From Telopea speciosissima (Eukaryota; Streptophyta; Magnoliopsida; Proteales; Proteaceae): DNA of 64,000 nt. The stretch is taken from contig NW_025317353.1 in NCBI RefSeq assembly GCF_018873765.1, positions 372,001 through 436,000 on the forward strand, read 5' to 3'. The translations under genes and the position numbers were made by a program. Below are positions 24,247-35,743 of the stretch, one piece after another; positions within the stretch are counted from its first letter, which is position 1, and each line of letters starts with the position of its first letter. The notes under the pieces are model-generated. The model searched no databases and had not been told where the DNA came from. It saw only the letters and a program-made list of their open reading frames with translations.

Positions 24247-25366
24247 TAGAAAATTACTTGGACACCCACTAGACTATTGCCTGTTTTCTTACTATCCCCA
24301 ACTTTTCAAACAATTACGTGACGGTTAGTTTGCTATTAGTGGTTGAATGAAAAAGTCCATTATACCCTTATCACATATTCAATAGAAAACAGTGAAATTG
24401 ACAGATTTACCCCACCGCCCTTACCCCCTACTGCATTGCATCTGCAAGTCTGCAACATGACTGTTCAAACAATTACTTGACACCCTAATCAATTTCAGAA
24501 AAAAATCCTCTTTTCCTAAACAAATTTCAAATCAAAATAACCCAAAACCCTTAATCGATTTTTTTATCCTTCTTTGTTAAATCCTTATACTGTGGTTAGG
24601 TATTCATCACTAGTTTTGTGTTCCTTGAATTTCAAAGTCATAGATAAACCATTATTTGGTGTCTTATTCCTCAAATTTCTGCTGCACATGATTGGCATAA
24701 CTGATGAAAGATATTAACCAGAGCATTGGCTTTAAGCCTTGGTTTCTTCGTTCCTTGAATTTGAGGAGTGAACATGTGTCATGTGCAGTTCAGAAATGTT
24801 GATATAAGACGGGTAGAACATTTTGCGTGGGAGGAGCCCTTTGGGTTCAATTTTTAGGGGGGGAACGCTTCATCCATCCTAGGCCTCTCTGCTCCAACAA
24901 CTCCATTGTCTTCGAAAGAAACAACAACGAAAACAATAAAAAAATGCTGCAATAAGGAATGATGATGTGTATCGTCAATTAGAGAAACTGGATTTCATGA
25001 CTGCTGCTAAGATTCTTTTCACCATGCCTCTAAAGAATAAGAGTTTGCATATGATACTTTAGAAGGTTGAATCGGCTCAATTTCAGCTGATGGTTCCAAT
25101 GGTTTTCTCAATGAAGCTTTGCTTCGGCCTTTCCGGCTTGACAGTGAAGAGAAGACGAGGAACCCTCAGAGACGTATGCGAGAGTACAGGCGGTGTTGGC
25201 TCCATCTCGGGCTTAATCTTTGAGGATGCCCTAATGGTTTTTGAAACAGCAGCCATGGCTGCCGGTTTATTAATAATAAAAAAAAATCTGTCCAAGTAAT
25301 TGTTTGAAAAATTGGGGATAGTAAGAAAACGGGCAATAGTCTAGGAGGTGTCCAAGTAATTTTTTC
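24247..25366. mobile_element. Mutator-like element in EFR3 exon, copy E2
   Basis: 1120 bp, flanked by the 9-bp target duplication TTGTTAAAT (24238-24246 and 25367-25375). The TIR begins AGAAAATTACTTGGACACCC and its inverse ends GGTGTCCAAGTAATTTTTTC. The 9-bp duplication and long TIRs fit MULEs. It splits the EFR3 exon equivalent to 18408-18482. On the minus strand it holds a 57-codon ORF (25083-25256, starting MAAVSKTIRASSK) that is open in all three copies, and on the plus strand an exon-like segment (VYRQLEKLDFMTAAKILFTM). Both could be captured gene pieces; their parent was not recognised. No transposase was seen. Confidence 0.85.
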
Positions 25367-25375
25367 TTGTTAAAT

Positions 25376-27649
25376 TGTGTGAATATGCTGCCAAGAACCC
25401 CCTCCGAATTCCAAAGGTACTCCCTTCTTTCAACATAATTTAACCTCCTTTCGTTATTTCCGTATCAATGGTTTCTACTTGGAGGTTATTTTGGTCTCCT
25501 TTTCTTTGCTGAGATTGCCAAGTATCTTGAACAAAGGTGCTCAAAAGAATTGAGGTCTGAGCATATCATATATATCAGTATTATCACAGAGGCATACCAT
25601 AAACTGCTTTGCATATGCAAGGAGCAGATGTAAGTTTAATGGTTTTCTTTTCCCCTCTTATCTTTCTTGATTTTTACTTTAATTTTAGTTGTGGAATACA
25701 GTTTTTTTTAATTAAAAAAAGAGAAAAGAAAATAATTGTATTTAGGACTTAATGTTCTTATGAAACTAGTCTCATTTCCTATTTTCTTAGAATTTCCAAG
25801 TCCAACTACTGTTAGTTCCGTTTCTGGTTCAGGGCAACTCAAGAAGTGTATTCAGTCTCATTTGCTTGACCCGGATTTGGTGTCATTTAAATATTCCCCT
25901 CATTTGGAATTACGGAGTAGTTTTCAAGATTTTTTTTTCTTTCCTTTTTGTTCTTACTACTTTATCTTGGGGAAGAATTTATCCATGAATTCTATACTGT
26001 ATCTATTTTAGTTGCCGGAAGGTGGGTCTTTTTGCATTCGTTTGCTGCAAGGCCATAGGTGGTAGTTCATTGGCATTATCACAAATATATTTTTCTTGAA
26101 TGCATTTTTTTCTATAGGGCATACTTCGCTCTTAGTCTACTGATTGTTGTAATTGAACTCTTGGACTTTGGGACTCCACAAAGCAAGACAGTGTTCGTAT
26201 TCTAGGATGCAAAACCTTGACCAGATTCTTTCATAGTCAGGTGATTTTGGGATGTAATTGGCATCGTTTTTTAGTAAGTTACTTGTATATCTTGCTACTT
26301 TTTATTTGAATTATACAAACTGGTTAATCCCTTCAAGACTTCAATGTAAGTGTTGTGTTTGTTCTTAATAATCTGTTGTTGAGAAATCAGGAAATTTTTC
26401 TGGTTGGTGAAACATCCATTCAGTGGAGAAACTGATCGTAAATTACATTTTTCCCCCCATTGTTGGTGGACTGTGTTGACATTTTTCTTGTTCTTATTGG
26501 TTGTGGTGGAAAACATAGTTTCCTCGTATTGAAGGGAAGTGCAAAGATCAAGCAATTGGAAGAAAAAGATATAAACTGTGAACATTTAACAGCTTGATAG
26601 GCATTCTGCACTAATAAATGCACATATTTATTTTTCTTTTTCTTCCATTCTTTGAATTTTTGTAACTAGAAACTTAATCACCCATATCGCCGGATTATAA
26701 CTATAATACACTTGTTAGAGAAGAAAATATGATTAGTTTTAGAAAGTCTAATCAAGAGTTATGAGATTATGTTCAATTTGGAAGCACCACGTTTGACTGC
26801 CATTTCATACATGGAAACCTCTTAACCAGCTTTACAAATTAATTCCTTAACTCCCTGTCTCCACAAGCTCACCTCCTGTTTGGCCACACGTGCATTTGCA
26901 CGTGCATGTTTACTAGTATATATATATAGGGAAAAAGTTCTCTGTCCGGGAGTGTGGCCTATGACAGCACTCCCATGAGTCTATCTCTCTCCTCCCTATG
27001 TGAAAAGACACCTCTGCCCCCTTGTTTTATGGCGTAGGCCACACTCCTGGACAGAGAACTGCTTTCCATATATATATATATATTATTTATTTTTTTTTTT
27101 TTTTTGGGGGGAGTTGGATTGGTTTACAATTGTTATAAAGGGATCCTCTTCAATCACTTGATCTAAAAGTGGAGCATTCTTCTGAGCAGCTGATTGGATT
27201 TGGGATGATGCTTGGATTGCGGATTTGTGCTAACAGTTTGTGAAGTGCTTGCTTACTTGGATCAGATGCCATCAAGTTATGGATTTGGTTTTTGTCCTTA
27301 ACAAAGTTTCAGAATTTTGTTTTACTTCTCTCATTTGATGTGTATTTGGCATTGCTTTCCTCTTTTTTTCTGCAACAATGAACTTTATTTTAGTATTTTA
27401 TGTCTCATTTTTTGAGTGTTGATTCCACCTTTCATGCTTACTTTTTTCTAATAAATGAACAATGAACAGACTTCTTTTATGATTTTACTCTCATCTTTAC
27501 TTGTACTGTTACTTCTCCATATGTTTTTTGCTGGTTCTGTTCTTACCTTTGTGCATGAACAGGCAGATGGAAGTTATGCTTACAATATTGAGAAATTGGT
27601 TCCTAGAGTATGCATGCTTGCACTTGAGCCTGGGGAGGAATATAGCAAG
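25376..27649 (+). pseudogene. EFR3-like exons, copy E2
   Basis: After the MULE, the split exon resumes (LCEYAAKNPLRIPK). Exon 25514-25629 encodes IAKYLEQRCSKELRSEH and ITEAYHKLLCICKEQ. Exon 26118-26240 encodes AYFALSLLIVVIELLDFG, then needs a one-base shift to read VRILGCKTLTRFFHSQ. Exon 27563-27649 encodes ADGSYAYNIEKLVPRVCMLA and ends at EEYSK, where a second MULE begins. Order and splice phases follow the plant EFR3-like gene (plasma-membrane scaffold of the PI4-kinase alpha complex). Two element insertions in exons and a frameshift make it non-functional. Confidence 0.85.
26929..27067. mobile_element. MITE, 139 bp, in an EFR3 intron
   Basis: Terminal inverted repeats: left GTTCTCTGTCCGGGAGTGTG, and right, as reverse complement, GTTCTCTGTCCAGGAGTGTG. 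The ends GGGAAA and TTTCC lie inside a TATATATA tract that probably forms the target duplication. It lies in the intron between the EFR3 exons at 26118 and 27563. The rest of 26241-27562 holds no recognised gene. Confidence 0.75.
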
Positions 27650-28078
27650 GGGAAAATTACTTGGACACCCCCTAGACTATTGCTCGTTTTCTTACTATCC
27701 CCTCTTTTTCAAACAATTACTTGAACACCCCCTGCATTTTACCATTTCTTTCAAGTAGGTCCTGTGCGTTAGTTTAGTGATGATGTCATCGGTTAAATTT
27801 TTGTAATGTCTAAACTGACCCTTTTACCCTCTTCATCCTGCAACCCTCTGATTTCAGATTCAAATCCTAATCGATTTCAGAAAAAATTCTTTGTTCTTAA
27901 ACAAATTTCTAATTAAAATAACCCAAATCCTTCTTCTTCCTGCAACCCACCGATTTCATATTCAAAACCTAATCGATTTCAGAAAAAAATTTATTTCTTA
28001 AACAAATTTAAAATCAAAATAACCCAAAACCCTTAATCGATTTCAGATTCAAACCCTAATAAATCTCTTTCTGGCACA
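27650..28078. mobile_element. MULE left end in EFR3 exon, with TSD TATAGCAAG
   Basis: Starts GGGAAAATTACTTGGACACC right after TATAGCAAG (27641-27649) inside an EFR3 exon. It is the same TIR family as the elements at 24247, 34556 and 51382. Its right end is not here: the matching right TIR followed by TATAGCAAG is at 44316/44317-44325. After a degenerate AATCGATTTCAG-rich stretch it runs into SFT2-like sequence at 28079. Confidence 0.8.
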
Positions 28079-28380
28079 CGGCTCATACCCCTTTCAGTTC
28101 CAGCAATTTTCTCCGATTCGGAAAATCGAACATCTCCGATAGGTTCTCACCGAGAGAGACAGCATTAATGACACTGAACGGTGCGAAAGGACCAGATCTC
28201 TCACTTGAGTTGGAACGCTTTCCACTCAGCTTCTTAATTTTCCGATTCAAAGCTGAGGATCGTTTCTTCTTCTTCGTTGGAGTCGTCTTTTACTTCGAAT
28301 TATGCAGAATACTGTACAAGCTTGGTTATCGAGGGACCGAGTAATACTGATCAGAAGGAATCCTCGTCTCTGCTAATAAC
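28079..28380 (+). pseudogene. SFT2-like 5' fragment carried in a MULE
   Basis: Closely matches 43392-43690: the 5'UTR from CACACGGCTCATACCCC onward, then the first exon start at about 28303 (MQNTVQAW). A lost base shifts the frame after a few residues, and the match stops near 28375, where it jumps to sequence equivalent to 44715. The family (Got1/Sft2-like) acts in vesicle transport at the Golgi. Position just inside a MULE end suggests gene-fragment capture (Pack-MULE type), although a recombined duplication is also possible. Confidence 0.65.
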
Positions 28381-28854
28381 TTTAGGTGTGGTAGGTACTT
28401 TCCACAACAAGAGTAGTTTCTTCTGAAATAACTTTAGTTGTAGCTCATATCTTGTGTCTAGGGCTGGCATTCCAAGACTTCACACTCTTGTTAGATGTTT
28501 GACATGTTTACTCATATTGATGCACGTTTGACATAATACGGGTGTCTGCAGACTGCATTTAGTTCTAGGAGATCATTGAGTTTGATATGCGTCCATCTAA
28601 CATTATCTACGTCTGACGCTAACACATGTAATAGTAGTTACATAGGATCAACAGTTTGTAAACCAGTAGCAAGATATGATTAAAGCATGCGCATTCATGT
28701 ATATATGCAAGTCTGATAATCAAGTCTCTCTACTTGTGAATATGCTTTCAATTTAAGCTTCTGTTTGTACAACTCAAAATTTTGGCTATTTTAAGTTTAA
28801 TTGGGTTCCTCAATCATGAATTTCTTTCGATTTAAAGATTTATACTTTGCGCAG

Positions 28855-29424
28855 ATTGTGCTTGCCACATTGAATAACTACGAACCAGATATAAATCTTG
28901 TAGATGTGGTGAAAGGGGGGAACCAGATCACAATTGGTTTGATGAAGTAGTTCGATGTGAAGCAAGGGATCGTGTTGGTGTTGATAGTGATCTCAGCCTG
29001 AGCTACATTAGGCCAAGACAAGAAAAAAAAGATTGCACTCTATTGACTCGGTAATAATGAACAACCCCACATGTTTAACTCAAAAAATGACGTCCTTCAG
29101 TAGCATATTCTTGATACTTTATGCATTCTTCTGGTGGAACTTTTTTCTTTCCATTCCTCCAAAGATTAAAAAAAAATAATAATGTAGTGGACTGTGGTTA
29201 ATACATTGGTTTACTTGCACAACAGAGAAGAGATTGAAAATCCATAAATATGTGCTCAAATTTATGTTCAGAAAATAGTAGAATTCGCCAAGGAGAGTAC
29301 GACAATGCACCAGGCTTTAGATTTTATGTTCGCTTACTTTGATAATGGGAAGCACTGGGCTCCTTGGCAGGGGTTAGCTATGGTTGTGTTCTTTATGATA
29401 TGTGCTACTTTATGGACACTGCAG
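28855..29424 (+). pseudogene. EFR3-like middle exons, copy E2 continued
   Basis: Exon 28855-29050 encodes IVLATLNNYEPDINLVD, then, after one lost base in the D-D-G region, reads in another frame (EPDHNWFDE, DRVGVDSDLSLSYIRPRQEK, DCTLLTR). Exon 29272-29424 encodes KIVEFAKESTTMHQALDFMF and HWAPWQGLAMVV, then a frame change before DMCYFMDTA. Both match consecutive exons of plant EFR3-like proteins. The following intron leads directly into PIP sequence, which makes the EFR3-PIP junction typical of the module. Confidence 0.85.
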
Positions 29425-29760
29425 GTATTTTGGTGCCTTTTCTATTCTCTCTCTCTCGCTAAAACTTCTTTTTCATTATACTTGATGTGTGATATTGATG
29501 TTTTCAGCCGGATAAGCCATCGTCGTCGTCGTCGAAACACTGACGTTTTCTCATTGAGGTTCTCTACTTCACTTGGTCCTGCATCTCTAGCGACCGCCAT
29601 TTTCATTTATTCAAGACTGCTTCACTGTAACTTGAACTCATCCCTATTTTCTTATTTGTTTTTAATTTTTTGGTAGTCTTTTTATTTCCTTCTTGACGCT
29701 TGGCACCTCATAACTGCTGCTCAAATTTTCTCTTATAATCCAGGATATAACTATGATATC

Positions 29761-30386
29761 TGGTTTTGTTTCATGATCTTCATCCTCATTTACTGCACCA
29801 CCATCTCTGGTGGGTAATCCATTTTTTCGGTTCTTTCTCTGTTTTCTGTTGTTTGCAATTTGATTATAAGCAGTTGTGTGTGTTTGTGTTTACAGGAGGG
29901 CATATTAACCCAGCAGTGACGTCTCTTCTTTTCTTAGCCCGTAAAGTGTCACTAATCCGTGCTGTGATGTACATCGTGGCAGAAAGCTTGGGTGTAATGT
30001 GTGGTGTAGGCCTTACAAAGTCATACTATGTGCAGTATGGTGGTGGGGCAAACAAGATCGCCGATGGCTACAGAAAAGGTGTGGGTTTGGCAGCTCAAAT
30101 TATTGGCACCTTCGTCCTTGTCTACATTATTTTCTCTGCTACTGATCCCAAGAAAAGTGTTAGAGACTCCCATGTCCCTGTAAGATCACCTGTTTTACAT
30201 GGAAAACAGAGTATTATTAGAAGCGACATTTCTCAATTCTCTTGTTAACCCACATGGAAAACGTTCTAATTGAGAACTTTTGCTTTGGATTGACAGGTAT
30301 TTGCACTACTTCCAATTGGGTTTGCAGTTTTGTTCCCCACTTTGGTGGGTGGCACAACCAGGTTTTTTGATCGCCTCAACAATTGA
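29761..30386 (+). pseudogene. PIP aquaporin pseudogene, copy 3 (best preserved)
   Basis: Exon piece 29761 to about 29810 ([15 protein letters not shown]). Exon 29896-30179 is fully open: [77 protein letters not shown] and [14 protein letters not shown]. Exon 30297-30386 begins VFALLPIGFAV, but then reads an unrelated 18-codon tail to a TGA. The first NPA is present, the second NPA and the last transmembrane helix are absent, and no start exon is present. The family is the plasma-membrane water channel PIP; this fragment could not form a pore. Confidence 0.88.
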
Positions 30387-31130
30387 ATTTCTTCCTTCTT
30401 CCACTTTTCTCTTCTTTATTATTTAGTCATTTCCTCACAGTGCGCATTCTAATTTGCGCTATTTTGAAGTGAAGATCATAATCTAATCTTTAAGCATTTT
30501 GTTATGTGTGTGAAACTTGATAGGTTTTTTAGAACCAATTCGAGATTAATATCCTTTGTTGACCTGGCAAGATGTATGTAAAATTGTGCGTGGTGGATTT
30601 AACGTACACGAGTCGTAGGAAACTACTGTTGGCATGTATTTTTTATGTTACCTCCTCTATATAAATATTTTCCATTGACCATTTTTGGTTTGCTCCCTTT
30701 CAAATAAACTCTATTTTCTCTTCTCTCTCTCTTTCTTTGTTCATCAGAAGCAATATAGGAAGAATCAGATTTTTAAAATATCATTTTTGAAGTTGTAGAA
30801 GGGGCTGAAAAAAGATGAGATTTCTTTATAGCCATTACTCTTTTCCAAGGCAAATGTGACCAAAATTAGGCTGGAGCTGTGTCCGTATAACAATGATTAA
30901 CATCTATTTAGTTACAATAATGAAGAAGCTTAATCCTATTCATGTGGTAAACTTGGGTGATTCTAACAGGGCTAGAGGTCATGGGTAAGAGATTCCTTGA
31001 CAATATGTAACATTTTAGAGAAACAAGGGGGTTAGACAGCTGCATCAGGTGCATCATTCTTGGGTTTCCCAACTTCCACTAATGATTCAGTGGACTCCCT
31101 AGGCATGGATGGGTTTTTCTTTATTACTAT
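30387..31130. repeat. PIP-module spacer, copy 3
   Basis: Third copy of the non-coding block described at 784-1560, with the CTATATAAATA box near 30655. It ends at the TSD of the solo LTR. No coding sequence was seen. Confidence 0.6.
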
Positions 31131-33699
31131 TGTCATGCCCCCATCCCAACAAGGGATAAAATACATTATATAAGGGGTGACTAGACGACTTGTCATCCTA
31201 CTAAGCCGCCAGGATCATCGACACACAGTGTCCCAACGCATACCATAACTAATATTAAAACAATATAATATCGAGTGCGGAAAGGGAAATATTACATTCC
31301 AAATGATCACTAGTTTATGGAAGCGTATAAAATTAATAGTTACAAGATGATCAAAGCCTAGATGATAAATACCGTAGTTAATCCATTTTTCATTACCATC
31401 TAATAATGATCAACAAGGGTATAACAAGAAATGTTTATATACGGGCTTACGCCCTAAAATAAACAAAAGGGGAACAAGTCCCTAGAATTCTCACGGCCCG
31501 TAGGCACGATTGTCACAAGGACGTGCCATGTTCCTCTAACACACCTTCGGCTCCTCCGTACCGCATCATAATCTAAAAATTTGTACACGAGGGGTTAGCT
31601 CTCCACCGAGCCGAGTGAGGGGATGGGGATAAATATATATATTATCCGGGTTTTGCACCGACACCCACCGCACCGAGACCCATCAAAGTAAAGCATCTCC
31701 AATTAACATCATAACATTCATATATAAAAGTATGCAATATCGCGAAGCATGCTTAATAATTTATAATGATGATATAATATACAATGCAATAATAATATCA
31801 AGCCCAAACAACCAAACCCACTCACAATATGTGTTATGCCCGATGTTATGAGTTGTCGCGAAATCAAGTAACACGTACAAGATGAAAACTTTAAACCTAA
31901 ATAAAGAGTGAAAATAGGGTTAATTAAGTAAAGGGACGGATCCCAAAAGGTCTCCCATAAATCATTTAAGTATAAGGTTTCGAAGTAGAGTGGTCAGGAG
32001 CGTGGTTTCATGCCCAAATTCCGCAACTGACACGTAAATCCTAGAAACCAGGGGCTCAGCAGTTTCGATCAAGGTCGGTTGCGAGATGTGGTTTGAAAAC
32101 TGAGCAAGGTCTAAATCCTAGAAACCAGGGGTTCGAGACGAGTTTGATCAAGGTCGGTTGCGAGATGTGGTTTCGGAAGCTGAAGCCGAGTGTAAATCCG
32201 ACCTTCGCCGGGGCTCGGGGACAATTTTAGTCAAGTCGGATGCGGATGTGGTTTTAAAAGCTGAAACCAGTGTAAATCCGACCTTCGCGAGGCTTCGAGG
32301 ACAATTTTAGTGAGTCGGATGCGAGATGTGGTTTGAGCTGAAGCCAGTGTAAATCCGACCTTCACAGGGCCTTCTCGGGAAGGTAATTTCGGGGTGGTTT
32401 CTTGCGAGTCTAAAACCACATGTAAGTCCTAGCTAACCAGGGGGCTTAGGAAGGTCTGCGCGAGGTGGTTGCGGTGTGGTTTCTCAGTGCGAAAACCACG
32501 TAAACCACATACCCGCAGAATCGAAAATGAAGGGTTTCTTGCTAGGGATTCATTTTCCAAGGGGTTTAAAGGTAGGGAGGCTTCAAGAAAGCTTCCTCCT
32601 GTACATTAGGGTTCTAAGACCTCATTAGGTCCATGTAATCCCATGGATTTAAGAGGGAAAACAAAGAGAACCTAAATTAAGACATAATAGGGTAGAAACC
32701 TTAAATTTCTTAAATGGAAAGAGATTACTTAGGCTTAGGGCTTGTAATGGAGTGAAATAACTCCACTATAGTCTAGGTTTAGAGGTTCCATCGATTCCTG
32801 GTCGAATCTCTCCCATTTCCCAAACCTCAAAACTCAAAATAGATGAAGAGATGTGGGTTTCAATGGCTTACCTTCCCCAATGTAGAAAAGCTCCACGTAG
32901 AGGGCTCCACAAGGCGAGATTCCAAGCCTTCAACCAAGCTTTTCCATTCCTCCTTCTCCTTTTCTCCTTCCTTCTTTCTTCTTTCCTTCTTTCTTCTTTC
33001 TTCTTTCTCCTTTCTCTCCTCTTTCTCTCCTCCACGATTTAGGTTAGATGGGAGAAGAAATGAAAATGAATGCTTCTCCCCCCCTTTGTCTTATTTATAG
33101 AAAATGGGCTTGGGTCCTTTGGGTTAAATGGGTCAGTAGTTAAATGGGTGGATCCAAGATAAATGGGTCATTAGGCCAAATGGGTAGTTTAAGTTAAATG
33201 GGTCAAGAGGGCTTAATGGGTTGACCCATGGTCTTATTTAGTACAGGAATGGGTTAACCCATCTTTGGGTCAAATAGAGTCAAATGGGCCCTCAGTTGAA
33301 TGGGCCTCTTAACTAAATGGGCTCGCCCATAGGTTTCAAATAGAAAAGAACCCACTGGGATGGGTCCATCCACCTGGGATTATAAGCCCATCACACGCTC
33401 CCTTAAATAAGGGGGACCCACAAAAGAATATTCCCAACTCAACTAAAATAGCCCGGGCGGTCTAAATCTTGACCCGCACTTCAAGGGCATCGAGGAAAAA
33501 GATAAATAAATAAGCGAGGGCTAAAACTTACTTCTCCATTGCCGTGGTGTGTCAATGGTAAGCCCGTATCATGGTCAATAATTTGTAGCTGGGTTTGACC
33601 ACCAGTGAAAGCAACTCACCAAGACGCCGTGGCGATGATAACCACACGTCACGCGGGGAAGAAATAATAATTAATTATGATCCGAGTGCGGGTATAACA
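31131..33699. mobile_element. Solo LTR, about 2.57 kb
   Basis: Bounded by TGTCATGCCCCC and GGGTATAACA, with the 5-bp target duplication ACTAT at 31126-31130 and 33700-33704. Removing it restores the spacer reading TTATTACTATTGTTATGATCC, as seen in other module copies. It has no internal region or coding sequence, so it is a solo LTR left by recombination. Terminal and general features resemble the LARD LTRs at 3762 and 9952, suggesting a related Gypsy-type family, probably in minus orientation. It contains an internal minisatellite at about 31990-32510 and a run of AAATGGGT-type short repeats at 33110-33350. Confidence 0.88.
31990..32510. repeat. Minisatellite inside the solo LTR
   Basis: Five to six imperfect direct repeats of roughly 75-85 bp. 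Each contains a GAGATGTGGTTT-like block, a GTAAATCC block and a TCAAGGTCGGTTGCG or AGTCGGATGCG block. Units differ by small indels. Confidence 0.75.
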
Positions 33700-34061
33700 A
33701 CTATTGTTATGATCCGAGTTTTCATCGTTATTCCTATCAGAAAACTGCTGTTATCAGCCTGTTTCCTCTTCTTTAATAAACTCACTTGTACTTTAAAGCA
33801 ACAGCCGATGACTGGCTTACTCAGCCTATCAGAAAACTGCTGTTATCAGCCTGTATGCCTTATGTTTGCCTATTATATTAGGTCTCAATAGCAGTTCTAT
33901 GTGAAATTTTATTTTCCAATGCTCTCTATAAGCTCTGAAGCATGATGGAACTGTTCAATTCTTTCTTTCTAATATTAATTCTGTGTTATAGCTCTTTTTA
34001 TGTATATCTCATTTGAGGGCAAGTTAAGTGCAAATTGTTCTATATTTTCTCAATTGACAGG

Positions 34062-34368
34062 TTGAAACAGCTGCATCTGAACTCTGAAAGGGAGCAGTTT
34101 TTGGTTGTGAAAATTTCAGAGCTTGAATTCAAGTAGATGATATTGTGAATCAAGTAACTGGGTTGAACCTTATGTAGGACTTAGTGTTTGCTTGGCCAAA
34201 TGGATCAAGAATCTGAATTAATACAAGACATACAAGTGATTCTGACACCTTTTACAAAAGAAAAAGGAATCTCTGTTTCCTCTTATACTTTTACTTTCCT
34301 TTTCCTTTGGTGTAGGATGATTAATCCAACTGAGGAGGTAGCTGAGGCAAGGTTGAAATATCTGCAGG
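34062..34368 (+). pseudogene. Two coiled-coil exons, copy E3
   Basis: Equivalent of 17830-18130, with the frame-breaking CTCTGAA duplication in exon 1. Exon 2 reads MINPTEEVAEARLKYLQ before GTAAGT. Confidence 0.5.
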
Positions 34369-34555
34369 TAAGTGGCTGAGGAAGGTTCCTTCTGAGCTCT
34401 TGTATCCTTGTTTGAGATAGACTCATCTATCTTCTTGTTACATGGTGTTTATAAAAACAGAGTAGTCCTACTTATCTTTTTAACATCCAGGATAATGATG
34501 TCTTGCTGTGTAATTTTTTTGAAGGGTGCTCCATATGAATGGAAAATTGTTAAAT

Positions 34556-35734
34556 GAGAAAATTACTTGGACACCCCCTAGACTATTGCCTGTTTTCTTA
34601 CTATCCCCAACTTTTCAAACAATTACTTGACACCCCTTGAAATCTGACGGTCTTAGTTTGCTGTTAGTGGTTGAATGAAAAAGTTCATTTTACCCTTATC
34701 ACATATTCAATAGAAAACAGTGAAATAGGCAGATTTACCCCACCGCCTCTACCCCCTACTGCATTGCATATGCAAGTCTACAGCATGACTGTTCAAACAA
34801 TTACTTCACACCCTAATCGATTTTAGAAAAAAATCCTCTTTTCTTAAACAAATTTCAAATCAAAATAACCCAAAACCCTTAATCGATTTTTTTTTTTTCT
34901 TTGTTAAATCCTTCTACTGTGGTTAGGTCTCAATTTTGCCTTTTTCCTCTTCATATTCATCACGGGTATTGTGTTCCTTGAATTTCAAAGTCATAGATAA
35001 ACCATTATTTGGTGTCTTATTCCTCAAATTTCTGCTGCACATGATTGGCATAATTGATGAAAGATATTAACCGGGGCGTTGGTTTAAGCCTTGGGTTCTT
35101 CGTTCCTTGAATTTGAGGAGTGAACTTTTGTCATGTGCAGTTCAAAAATGTTGATATAAGATGGGTACAACATTTTGCGTGGGAGGAGACTTTTGGGTCC
35201 AATTTTTATGGGGAACATGCCTCATCCATCCCAGGCCTCTCTGCTCCAACAACTCCATTGTCTTTGAAAGAAACGATAACAAGATGCACCAATAAGGGAT
35301 GATGATGTGTATTGTCAATTAGAGAAACTGGATTTCATGACTGCTACTAAGATTGTTTTCACAATGCCTCCAAAGAAAAAGAATTTGCATATGATACTTT
35401 AGAAGATTGGATCGGCTCCATTTCAGCTGATGGTTCCAATGGTTTTCTCAACGAAGCTTTGCTTCAGCCTTTCCGGCTTGACAGTGAAGAGGAGACGAGG
35501 AACCCCCAGAGATGGATGCGAGAGTACAGGCGGTGTTGGCTCCATTTCGGGCTTAATCTTCGAGGATGCCCTAATGGTTTTTGAAACAGCAGCCATGGCT
35601 GCTGGTTTTTTTTTTTTTTTTTGGATGCAGGAAGAAGAAGAAGAAGGGGGTAGATCTGTCCAAGTAATTGTTTGAAAATTTGGGGATGGTAAGAAAACGG
35701 GCAATAGTCTAGGGGGTGTCCATGTAATTTTCTC
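34556..35734. mobile_element. Mutator-like element in EFR3 exon, copy E3
   Basis: 1179 bp between TTGTTAAAT duplications at 34547-34555 and 35735-35743. TIR ends GAGAAAATTACTTGG and (right) TGTAATTTTCTC. It occupies the same base position in the EFR3 exon as the elements at 24247 and 51382. The minus-strand 57-codon ORF is at 35423-35596. Confidence 0.87.
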
Positions 35735-35743
35735 TTGTTAAAT

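Noticed and set aside
29896..30179. A functional aquaporin gene
   Set aside because: No start exon, no second NPA and no final helices; only an open internal exon.
31990..32510. CRISPR-like regular repeats
   Set aside because: Repeats are imperfect, contiguous and about 80 bp without spacers, inside a plant LTR: a minisatellite.
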